From an uncultured Caryophanales bacterium (lineage in GTDB: Bacteria > Bacillota_I > Bacilli_A > RF39 > UBA660): a DNA stretch of 5,429 nt. The stretch is taken from NCBI GenBank assembly GCA_946535455.1, contig CAMNDO010000054.1:1-5429 (forward strand), written 5' to 3'. This document shows, piece after piece, positions 1-5,429 of the stretch. The notes beneath the pieces are model-generated. The model was not told where the DNA came from. It searched no databases and worked only from the letters and a program-made list of their open reading frames with translations. Position numbers and translations under genes: made by a program. How positions within the stretch are numbered: position 1 is the stretch's first letter; every line of letters begins with the position of its first letter.

Positions 1-2451
1 AGATTCTAAATACTCTTTATTATTATAAGAATAACTTGCTGCTGTTAATGTATTATTACCAAATAATTTTGTTTGATAATAATTCCACCATTTTGCATTT
101 TCATTTTGTGCATTTAATGGTAAGCAGAATTTATTTTCTTGTTCTGACCATGTATTATCCTTTGGTTGATAAGTAAGTTCTCCCGTTTTATTGTTAATCC
201 ATGATCCTGGGAATCCCCATTCGGTTTGATACCATTTGCTAGATGATTCTTTGTTCATATCATCATCCATAACAGATCCTGCACCTGTTCCACAAGAATA
301 GCATCCTCCTGATTTTAAAATCGTAGAGTTTTTATCATTACTTGTGCAACTAACAGCACCAGTTTCTGACGCTCTTCGAATGGTATCTTTTGCACTTTCA
401 TCATTTTTTGATGTATAAGGGAAGTAAACTTTTTCATATGAGTTTTGGGCACTTCCATTTTTTCTATATTCTACAGAAATACTAAACTCTGCTGTTTCTT
501 CACTACATTTCGAATAATTAGAACATTTTTTGACTAAATCTCTATAAATTTCAGCATTCTCTTTAAGATCTCTTTCTGCTTCTCCAATATCGGTAGATTT
601 TACAATCACTTTGTATGGATCTTGTTGGTCTACAATCGTAGATCCTTTTGGATTTAAATATACTTTTCCTGTACATCCATTCCATCTACATTTTGCCCAA
701 CATCCACAAGCAGCTGAAATTCCTCCACCTTGCTCTTCTGTTTTTAAACATGGCTGAATAACCATTTGATTTTCTACATACCATCTACCTATGTTATAAG
801 GAGGTAACCAAATAATTGCTCCACCACGATTCAAATAGAATCCAACACCATCTTGACTATAATCTCCACGCTCAATAGTATCATTAACAAATCGCTGTCT
901 ATTTCCTATTTGACTTACCACGTCATCAAAATTTAGTAATGTTGTTTTTGCAGTAGTAGGATTACTATTTTTTTGATAAACTTCTTGATAACACTTGGTA
1001 CTACATTTTGCGGTGTATTTTCCTCCATCACATTTTGAAACACAAGCTTCAAAGTCTTCGTTTGGTCCTGCTGCTTTATCTACAAATCCTCCTCCATGGT
1101 CACATCCTGGAGATGGCTTACAATATTTTGCTGTAGAAACTAGTTTTCCATTTACAAGTTTGCTATCTCTAGGTAAGTTAGGAGGATTGTTAGGATCCAT
1201 ATAACAATTGGTACGACTTGTGACTTCTACTTTATATTCAAAACAAAGTCCTGCTTTAGATGCCACTGGTGGCCCATATTTTACAACAACAATTTCATCA
1301 CATTTAATGGTACATGATGCTGTCTCACTATCTTCAATTTGTCCCTTCCAACCTATTATTTTTTTATTCTTATCAAAAATAGGCGTTTGACCACCATATC
1401 GGTACTTATAATTTTCTGCTGTTTCAACTTTTGTATAAGTTCCCCATAAATAACTTGTATTTTTATAATAGTCAGGGTCTGAGATTTTTGGTGATTTTAC
1501 TAATGTAAAAGGATCACATTTAAAAACTTGTGGTGTATCATACTTATCTGAATACTTTTGATTCTTAAAATCAATTGGTTTTCCTAATACTTTTTTTGCT
1601 TCTGCTTTATCTCTACAATAAATAGCTTCAAAACTATTAGGAGCATGTTCTTTAGAGCAATCAATCTGACCCGATGTTATAGGAGTATCCCCTAATTCAT
1701 ATTCGACACTAATAGTTTCTGTCTTAGGTATTCCGTATAAGTCATAATCTTTCCAAATGGTAAATGTAGTATCACTTCCACATGCTGCTGTAATATCTGT
1801 ACTATTGAATCCATCTGGTGATAAATATACTCGAATACGAGCAGGTCCACTTTGGGTGTTTTTTACATTAAAACCTTTGTCCTTTGTTAATCTTGTATTA
1901 CTAGGAATAGCAAAAGTAGATTGTAAATCGGTATAAGGTCCTGCAATTACACTCTTTGGATTTTTTTCATTTGTAGGAATCTGTAAAATTTCTATTTTAG
2001 AAACCCTAAATTTAATTTGACTTTCACTAGCTCCTTTAAAATCTGTAGGAGGTTTCATTAGGACATGGAAATATCCTAGTGCATAATCTTCTGGCTTATC
2101 ATCTTTATATTCCATTTCTACACCAAACATTTTTGGCCCTAATGTCAACCCAGAAAGTTTGCTAGAACAAGCAGGAGTAATCACATCACTCATAGAAATC
2201 ACGTTTTGTTTATTGGCAAAAACTTTGGCTTCTTTTTCCACAATTCTTACCATATATTCATGACCTTTATTATTTGGGTCTAAATCTGTGACAGTAACAT
2301 AAACATCTCCGGAACCTTTATAAGTAAAAGATTCACCTTTTCCAACCGTAACATATTGGTCATGGGCAGCCAATACAGAAAGGGGAACAAAAGCCAAGAA
2401 TGTTACTATAAAAATTAATAACCCCAGCATTCTTTTGTTATGCTTTTTCAT
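1..2451 (-). CDS. Large secreted cysteine-rich surface protein, C-terminus beyond window
   Basis: I do not recognise a named family. The frame is open for 817 codons from the ATG at 2451 to position 1, so the protein is larger than seen. Residues 1-28 form a classic Sec signal peptide: basic MKKHNKR, then a hydrophobic core, with likely cleavage after SVLA (residues 25-28). The first 260 mature residues look beta-rich, with alternating hydrophobic residues, and have few cysteines (95, 224, 265, 279). From residue 312 the protein becomes Cys- and Gly-rich; I count 26 Cys in total. The motif C-x-x-K-C occurs at 380-384, 470-474, 483-487 and 584-588, with a longer C-x5-C at 643-649. This suggests a disulfide-stabilised extracellular protein. 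No LPXTG-like signal or C-terminal membrane segment is visible, as expected for a truncated view. It overlaps the sortase gene by 14 nt, so it is a candidate sortase substrate. An in-frame ATG at 2460 also exists, but it sits too close to the possible ribosome site. The reading frame is certain; the function is unknown. Confidence 0.9.
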   Translation of the reverse strand, partial: MKKHNKRMLGLLIFIVTFLAFVPLSVLAAHDQYVTVGKGESFTYKGSGDVYVTVTDLDPNNKGHEYMVRIVEKEAKVFANKQNVISMSDVITPACSSKLSGLTLGPKMFGVEMEYKDDKPEDYALGYFHVLMKPPTDFKGASESQIKFRVSKIEILQIPTNEKNPKSVIAGPYTDLQSTFAIPSNTRLTKDKGFNVKNTQSGPARIRVYLSPDGFNSTDITAACGSDTTFTIWKDYDLYGIPKTETISVEYELGDTPITSGQIDCSKEHAPNSFEAIYCRDKAEAKKVLGKPIDFKNQKYSDKYDTPQVFKCDPFTLVKSPKISDPDYYKNTSYLWGTYTKVETAENYKYRYGGQTPIFDKNKKIIGWKGQIEDSETASCTIKCDEIVVVKYGPPVASKAGLCFEYKVEVTSRTNCYMDPNNPPNLPRDSKLVNGKLVSTAKYCKPSPGCDHGGGFVDKAAGPNEDFEACVSKCDGGKYTAKCSTKCYQEVYQKNSNPTTAKTTLLNFDDVVSQIGNRQRFVNDTIERGDYSQDGVGFYLNRGGAIIWLPPYNIGRWYVENQMVIQPCLKTEEQGGGISAACGCWAKCRWNGCTGKVYLNPKGSTIVDQQDPYKVIVKSTDIGEAERDLKENAEIYRDLVKKCSNYSKCSEETAEFSISVEYRKNGSAQNSYEKVYFPYTSKNDESAKDTIRRASETGAVSCTSNDKNSTILKSGGCYSCGTGAGSVMDDDMNKESSSKWYQTEWGFPGSWINNKTGELTYQPKDNTWSEQENKFCLPLNAQNENAKWWNYYQTKLFGNNTLTAASYSYNNKEYLES

Positions 2452-3253
2452 TATTATCATCGCCTTTCACTTTTTTTTCAATTTCTGAATAGAGATTCGA
2501 TTTTCTCACCTTATAATCGGTATATTTTTCTTTTTCTCTAACCAGTCTTCCCGTTACATAAAATTCTATTTCTTCACTTGTTCCGTAAAAACGAGTACAA
2601 GTAATTAACGATACAATAGAATCTTTTTCATTTTCATCAATTTCATAATCATATAAACTATAATCTTTCAAAACCTGAATATGTTTTTTCATTTCTTCTT
2701 CTGTATAGTCATCTTCTGTTGGAAAGAACATAGACTTCGTTGCAGGAAGAAATCCTGCTGAAAAAATTTTATAAACATATTCTTTTCCATTAAGAGTTAA
2801 TTGAATATATTTATGTTCTTTTGCAAAATCATAATAAACATAACTCATTAAATCTTCAAATCTTGAAAACTCTTCCGCATGCATTCTCGGTTGATCAGAT
2901 AAATTTAAAATATTATGTGCATAAATAGTCAATCGATTATGAAAAACTGGTTCTTCTACTTCCATCCAAGCAAAACCTTCGTCTTGCACAGGATAAGAAG
3001 GTTCGTTCTTATTCCAAATAATTGGAATATCAATTGTCGTTCCTTCTGCTTGGATCCAACCAATCGTTTGATATGTATTTTTTTCTCCAATCTGTGTATT
3101 TTTTACCTTTTCTACTCGAGATTGAATTTGAAACACTTCTTTTGAAAATCCTCTGTTAATTGCTAAAAGGACTCCCATCAGGATGAGAAGAATCAAAGCA
3201 TATAATGCCAGATCCTTATATCCCTTCTTTCGTACTTTTTTCTTTGCACTCAT
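2438..3253 (-). CDS. Divergent class B-type sortase
   Basis: Sortases are membrane-anchored cysteine transpeptidases that cut a C-terminal sorting motif in an exported protein and join it to peptidoglycan or a pilin. Here a basic N-terminus is followed by one membrane segment (about residues 15-32) and an extracellular catalytic domain, a class A/B-like N-in topology. The catalytic His is H113 in IYAHN (family usual YGHN). The catalytic Cys is C219 in SLITC (family usual TLSTC), followed by the terminal strand EFYVTGRLV. The length of 271 aa is normal. Two things are odd. The position six residues before the G-R/K of the last strand, Arg in Staphylococcus and Bacillus SrtB, is E230 here. The usual substrate-side segment (YPVVQG.DN.YYL) is also poorly kept (IDIPIIWNKNEPSY). 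The start is supported by GAGGTG 8 nt upstream. The gene lies 20 nt after the 598-aa protein gene and overlaps the next gene by 14 nt. The fold assignment is firm; activity and substrate are not known. The symbol srtB is withheld because the sequence is divergent. Confidence 0.88.
   Translation of the reverse strand: MSAKKKVRKKGYKDLALYALILLILMGVLLAINRGFSKEVFQIQSRVEKVKNTQIGEKNTYQTIGWIQAEGTTIDIPIIWNKNEPSYPVQDEGFAWMEVEEPVFHNRLTIYAHNILNLSDQPRMHAEEFSRFEDLMSYVYYDFAKEHKYIQLTLNGKEYVYKIFSAGFLPATKSMFFPTEDDYTEEEMKKHIQVLKDYSLYDYEIDENEKDSIVSLITCTRFYGTSEEIEFYVTGRLVREKEKYTDYKVRKSNLYSEIEKKVKGDDNNEKA
2463..2467 (-). promoter_or_regulatory. Weak ribosome binding site inside the sortase 3' end
   Basis: AAAGG lies 11 nt upstream of the ATG at 2451, within the last codons of the sortase gene. 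It is only 2 nt from the alternative in-frame ATG at 2460, which makes 2451 the better start. The weak site and the 14-nt overlap suggest that translation of the large protein depends partly on ribosomes finishing the sortase. Confidence 0.4.
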
Positions 3254-3261
3254 AAACCAAA

Positions 3262-3267
3262 CACCTC
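3262..3267 (-). promoter_or_regulatory. Ribosome binding site of the sortase gene
   Basis: GAGGTG lies 8 nt before the ATG at 3253, in the 20-nt gap after the upstream stop codon. It supports this start and close translational linkage of the two genes. Confidence 0.7.
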
Positions 3268-3273
3268 ACTGAA

Positions 3274-5070
3274 TTATTTTATTTGATAAGGAGAATTTAA
3301 TGTTCCTGATCCACTAGAAATGACAGTATCTTTTTTGACATAACCTACAACTCTAATCCCCAAAGATAAGTCTGCATCTAATTCACGATTTAAAGGAACT
3401 CCAACCAAAGAGATAGCTCCCGCTCTACGACCTTTTGTAGAAGTATTTACTAACCAATAAGAAGCACAATTAGAATATCCTTGTGGTTGTGCTGCAAACA
3501 TTTCATATAGATTTGGCGCACTCACTTTTACTTTGTATTTTTTAACAGAACTTTCTTCTCCGTAAATAATATCTCCTTTATAAATCGGAACTTCTATCGT
3601 ATGATTTTCAAAATAAGTAGAATCAATATATTCGCTTACTCTATTATTAATAAAGTATGCTGCACTTGAAGAATCTTTTGGATTATAAGTAATTTTATTG
3701 TTACTCATGTTCGATAATGTTTCTACATTTTCATTTAAGTTTCCAATAGTATTACGAGAAATGACACGAGTGGTTCCATCTTTATCTACTTCTACAATTC
3801 GATAAAGCATTCCACCAATTTCTAAGTATTCTCCCGTAGAACGTTCGTTAACATAAGTTCCTGATTTTGCAGGTTTAAAATCTTCAAATATATATGGGTC
3901 AGATGGTTCTCCTGTTCCTCCTGTAATCAAACTTTCTCCATCTAACATCATCATAGGACGAATTCCATAGTTATGAGTAGAAGGATATGATACGAAATTT
4001 TTCCCTTCATCTTCATCCCAGAAAACATTTCGAGTCAAATAAGCTTCTTTCTTACTCTTCGCATTCGCAACCCATGACATCGTATACGGCTTCATAAAAT
4101 TATCTCCATCACTTTCTGCAAGATTTACTTCTACAACAGATGGTATATATATTTTTCTTTCTTTCGTATAACGATTACATTGTGTCGTATCTAATGTAGT
4201 ATCTGTCAATGTCATATTACAATATTTTCTTTCTACAATCATCTTTTTTGTTGTATCATTCAGATGATCATAATAATAATCTAACCATTCATCTATTTTT
4301 GTGAAGTTAACATTAGAAACATCTTCATCTGCTACCACAATCACATCATTATTTTCCATTCCTACTACACGAAACATCATATTAGAAAGATAAACGAAGT
4401 TATTATCAGGATTTCCTTTAAAATGATCCGTTCCTGGTAAAATTGCCTTTATGGTAGAAGATAGTTTTTGTACTACATTAATTGATCTTTTTACTACTGT
4501 TCTATTATTTAAACTATCCAGAGCACTATATTCAATGGTGTATGTCCCCACATTATAAGTGTCAACATCTCCTCTTATCGTAACTCTTTCAACATCTAGT
4601 TTTCCATCTTTATTATCCACTATACTTTTTACTCCTGGATCTTGGAATTCTTCTCCAATTCCAACTACAATTTCAGCATCTCCATTTAATTTTATTTCTG
4701 GTCCTTTATGATCCACTGTAGAAGATAAAAGTCCACATTTCAAATAAGTATAGTATTCGTAGTCATTATCTACTCTTTTGACTTTTACCCAACTATCAGA
4801 AACCGAACATCTTTTCCCAGAGTAAGGCACTTTCAAATCCTCTTTCAAGTATGCCTTGTGATATAGAGTTTTTAGGGAAACTGTTTTAATTCTTTCTCCT
4901 GTTGGTAATTCTGAAGTATTAATTTCGAAATATCTCTTTGCTGCATCCTCCATTGCTTTTTCATTTTTATGGAAAGTTATCATTGGTGATATTACCAAAA
5001 ACCATACCAAGCCAAATACAATTAATAAAGTAATTAATAATTTAATATTTTTTGAAACCTTTTTATTCAT
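3274..5070 (-). CDS. Membrane-anchored extracellular protein with DUF5011 Ig-like domain and duplicated C-terminal module
   Basis: The 598-aa protein starts with a basic stretch and a single hydrophobic segment (about residues 9-31), with no obvious signal-peptidase site, so it is probably an N-anchored protein facing outward. Residues 35-113 (EKAMEDAAKRYFEIN onward, Cys88 and Cys112) recall the helix and disulfide loop of pilin-like proteins, but there is no prepilin peptidase motif. Residues about 121-200 match a DUF5011 bacterial Ig-like domain: DHKGPEIKLNG, then EEFQDPGVKSIVDNKDG and TYNVGTYTIEYSALD. Residues about 210-397 and 404-598 look like two copies of one module. Each has FRVVG or YRIVE near its start, SWVANA or YWLVNT, then GIR, and ends in GTG..SDPYIF or GSG..NSPYQI. 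They resemble the DUF6273-like surface modules of gut Firmicutes; that link is from memory and tentative. No C-terminal sorting signal or second membrane segment is present. The start is fixed by AGGAGG 5 nt upstream. As first gene of the operon it is a likely scaffold or partner for the sortase and the large protein; this role is inferred. Confidence 0.9.
   Translation of the reverse strand: MNKKVSKNIKLLITLLIVFGLVWFLVISPMITFHKNEKAMEDAAKRYFEINTSELPTGERIKTVSLKTLYHKAYLKEDLKVPYSGKRCSVSDSWVKVKRVDNDYEYYTYLKCGLLSSTVDHKGPEIKLNGDAEIVVGIGEEFQDPGVKSIVDNKDGKLDVERVTIRGDVDTYNVGTYTIEYSALDSLNNRTVVKRSINVVQKLSSTIKAILPGTDHFKGNPDNNFVYLSNMMFRVVGMENNDVIVVADEDVSNVNFTKIDEWLDYYYDHLNDTTKKMIVERKYCNMTLTDTTLDTTQCNRYTKERKIYIPSVVEVNLAESDGDNFMKPYTMSWVANAKSKKEAYLTRNVFWDEDEGKNFVSYPSTHNYGIRPMMMLDGESLITGGTGEPSDPYIFEDFKPAKSGTYVNERSTGEYLEIGGMLYRIVEVDKDGTTRVISRNTIGNLNENVETLSNMSNNKITYNPKDSSSAAYFINNRVSEYIDSTYFENHTIEVPIYKGDIIYGEESSVKKYKVKVSAPNLYEMFAAQPQGYSNCASYWLVNTSTKGRRAGAISLVGVPLNRELDADLSLGIRVVGYVKKDTVISSGSGTLNSPYQIK
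3277..3861 (-). repeat. Second copy of a diverged protein-level tandem repeat (residues 404-598)
   Basis: This half begins with a GEYLEIGGMLYRIVEVDKDG stretch and ends with GSGTLNSPYQIK. It parallels the preceding half (residues about 210-397, roughly 4443-3880), which opens with NNFVYLSNMMFRVVGMENND and closes with GTGEPSDPYIF. Both carry an aromatic W-x-x-N block and a GIR block in the same order. The copies are too diverged to see as DNA repeats, so the duplication is old. Confidence 0.6.
4471..4710 (-). other. DUF5011 (bacterial Ig-like) domain within the 598-aa protein
   Basis: Residues 121-200 show the typical order of this domain: a G-P-x-I-x-L-N-G opening, a G-E-x-F-x-D-P-G-V turn, D-N-K-D-G, and a closing Y-x-V-G-T-Y-T-I-E-Y strand followed by a hydrophobic-patterned last strand. 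Such domains are extracellular spacers or adhesive modules, not enzymes. Confidence 0.85.
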
Positions 5071-5221
5071 AATTGCCTCCTAACAAATTTTTTTCTTTCA
5101 TCTCTAACTGCTATCTAGGATGTTCTCTTGTTTCGAACATTCAACCGGTACCTTTTAAAATTCTTTCCATAATTTGAAATAGCACGTACACTTCAATACC
5201 CCTATATCATTACTATCTCTA
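5071..5221 (-). promoter_or_regulatory. Long 5' leader with possible RNA structure
   Basis: About 150 nt separate the predicted transcription start from the first gene. A 6-bp perfect hairpin (ATGTTC/GAACAT at 5135-5140 and 5120-5125, 9-nt loop) lies inside a possible long-range 8-bp pairing of 5177-5184 with 5109-5116 (one G-U). The leader also holds a 9-codon reading frame (5140-5111, MFETREHPR) whose start codon lies in the hairpin, after AAAAGG. I could not match it to a known riboswitch, T-box or attenuator. No U-tailed terminator is seen within the leader. Confidence 0.35.
5076..5081 (-). promoter_or_regulatory. Strong ribosome binding site of the 598-aa protein gene
   Basis: A perfect AGGAGG lies 5 nt before the ATG at 5070. 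It is the best ribosome site in the window and fixes this start. Confidence 0.85.
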
Positions 5222-5227
5222 TAATTA

Positions 5228-5255
5228 AGTTTACCATAGTTCCAAGAAATGTCAA
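5228..5255 (-). promoter_or_regulatory. Sigma-A-type promoter of the three-gene operon
   Basis: A perfect -35 TTGACA (5255-5250), a 16-nt spacer and -10 TAAACT (5233-5228, 4 of 6 matches) with an extended TGG just upstream. Predicted transcription start is near 5221. Location downstream of a terminator and ahead of three linked genes supports the call. Confidence 0.65.
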
Positions 5256-5259
5256 TGAA

Positions 5260-5288
5260 ATTTTGTCTCATTAGACACCATGTGTCAA
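5260..5288 (-). promoter_or_regulatory. Possible second upstream promoter
   Basis: Another TTGACA (5288-5283) with a 17-nt spacer leads to CAAAAT (5265-5260, 4 of 6 matches to the -10 consensus). It coincides with the inverted-repeat cluster, so the sequence could be a promoter, an operator or both. Weaker than the downstream promoter. Confidence 0.3.
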
Positions 5289-5290
5289 AA
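5261..5290. promoter_or_regulatory. Overlapping inverted repeats, candidate operator
   Basis: Two perfect 5-bp inverted repeats share bases: TGTCT/AGACA (5264-5268 and 5273-5277, 4-nt centre) and GACAC/GTGTC (5274-5278 and 5282-5286, 3-nt centre). The whole 30-bp block is flanked by TTTTG and CAAAA, giving a wider imperfect dyad. It ends 5 bp upstream of the -35 box of the operon promoter, a common place for an activator or repressor site. The regulator is unknown. Confidence 0.4.
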
Positions 5291-5291
5291 G

Positions 5292-5330
5292 AAAAAAGCA
5301 ATTAGAAAACAAGTTCCTAATTACTTTTTT
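5292..5330. terminator. Bidirectional intrinsic terminator
   Basis: Two 14-nt arms (5292-5305 and 5317-5330) pair with only one G-U mismatch around an 11-nt loop. The core is AGTAATTAG/CTAATTGCT on the minus strand, and the arms end in A6/T6 tracts. On the minus strand the hairpin is followed by T6CT4, so it would stop transcription from the right before the operon promoter. The T6 on the other side lets it also work on the plus strand. Confidence 0.8.
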
Positions 5331-5341
5331 ATGATACCTAG

Positions 5342-5361
5342 AAAGAATTTTAAAATTCTTT
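5342..5361. repeat. 20-bp perfect palindrome
   Basis: AAAGAATTTTAAAATTCTTT is its own reverse complement and touches the stop codon of the upstream partial frame. It is all A/T apart from one G-C pair in each arm. It could add to transcript-end structure or be a chance AT-rich palindrome. A 14-bp part (TTTTAAAATTCTTT) recurs in the leader at 5153-5166. Confidence 0.4.
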
Positions 5362-5429
5362 TATAAAAACTTCCATTTTTTCTCATTTTTATGAAATACG
5401 ATTCTTGGAAAAATCACAAAGAATACTAT
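5361..5429 (-). CDS. Possible C-terminal tail of an upstream gene, start beyond window
   Basis: A frame open from the right edge gives 22 residues (IVFFVIFPRIVF, then HKNEKKWKFL) and a TAA at 5363-5361. It is followed by the palindrome and the intrinsic terminator, the expected layout for a gene end. It is hydrophobic then basic, like the end of a membrane protein. The stretch FHKNEK is identical to residues 33-38 of the 598-aa protein, just after that protein's membrane segment, so it might instead be a broken 5' fragment of a paralogue. Too short to name; it may not be coding. Confidence 0.35.
   Translation of the reverse strand: MVFFVIFPRIVFHKNEKKWKFL

Noticed and set aside
949..963. NPTTA at residues 497-501 of the large protein, resembling a class B sorting motif (NPxTx)
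   Set aside because: It is internal, with no following hydrophobic segment and basic tail, so it cannot act as a normal C-terminal sorting signal.
995..1390. Two plus-strand open frames (995-1204 and 1208-1390)
   Set aside because: They lie opposite the large minus-strand protein gene, lack ribosome sites and give low-complexity peptides with no domain. They are antisense shadows.
2915..3145. Plus-strand 76-aa open frame
   Set aside because: It is fully antisense to the sortase gene, over the catalytic-His region, and has no supporting start signal.
5063..5101. 12-codon frame running across the ribosome site and overlapping the first gene's start
   Set aside because: It has no ribosome site of its own and encodes part of the AGGAGG region, so it is most simply chance.
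5138..5160. GGTACCG in the leader, similar to a T-box core
   Set aside because: The rest of the T-box consensus, the specifier hairpin and a downstream terminator are absent. It is just a local palindromic stretch.
1..5429. CRISPR arrays, tRNA/rRNA genes, insertion sequences
   Set aside because: No regularly spaced direct repeats, RNA gene signatures, transposase fragments or terminal inverted repeats were seen on either strand.

Overview
The window is AT-rich DNA with the standard genetic code (TGG for Trp, no in-frame TGA). It has Gram-positive expression signals: a strong AGGAGG ribosome site, a TTGACA promoter element and U-tailed terminators. Together with a class B-type sortase and a DUF5011 surface protein, this suggests a low-GC Bacillota, possibly one of the uncultured gut-associated Bacilli. 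That placement is inferred from style and gene content, not from a marker gene.

All convincing genes lie on the minus strand and read right to left. At the right edge (5361-5429) is what may be the C-terminal tail of an upstream gene. It is followed by a 20-bp palindrome and a clear bidirectional intrinsic terminator (5292-5330). Next come an inverted-repeat cluster that may be an operator (5261-5290), a promoter (5228-5255) and a leader of about 150 nt with possible RNA structure. Three tightly packed genes follow: a 598-aa membrane-anchored extracellular protein (5070-3274), a 271-aa divergent class B-type sortase (3253-2438) and a very large secreted cysteine-rich protein. The last starts at 2451 inside the sortase gene and is open through position 1, giving 817 residues with no stop. 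The 20-nt gap and the 14-nt overlap argue for one co-transcribed, translationally coupled operon.

A reasonable reading is a dedicated cell-surface assembly unit: a large disulfide-rich exported protein, a sortase-fold enzyme to act on it or a partner, and an anchored multi-domain protein as scaffold or partner. The joint function is inferred. The most notable observations are that the sortase keeps its His and Cys but appears to have Glu where class B enzymes carry the catalytic Arg, and that the large protein carries four copies of a C-x-x-K-C motif. The large protein's C-terminus, where a sorting signal would be, lies outside the window.
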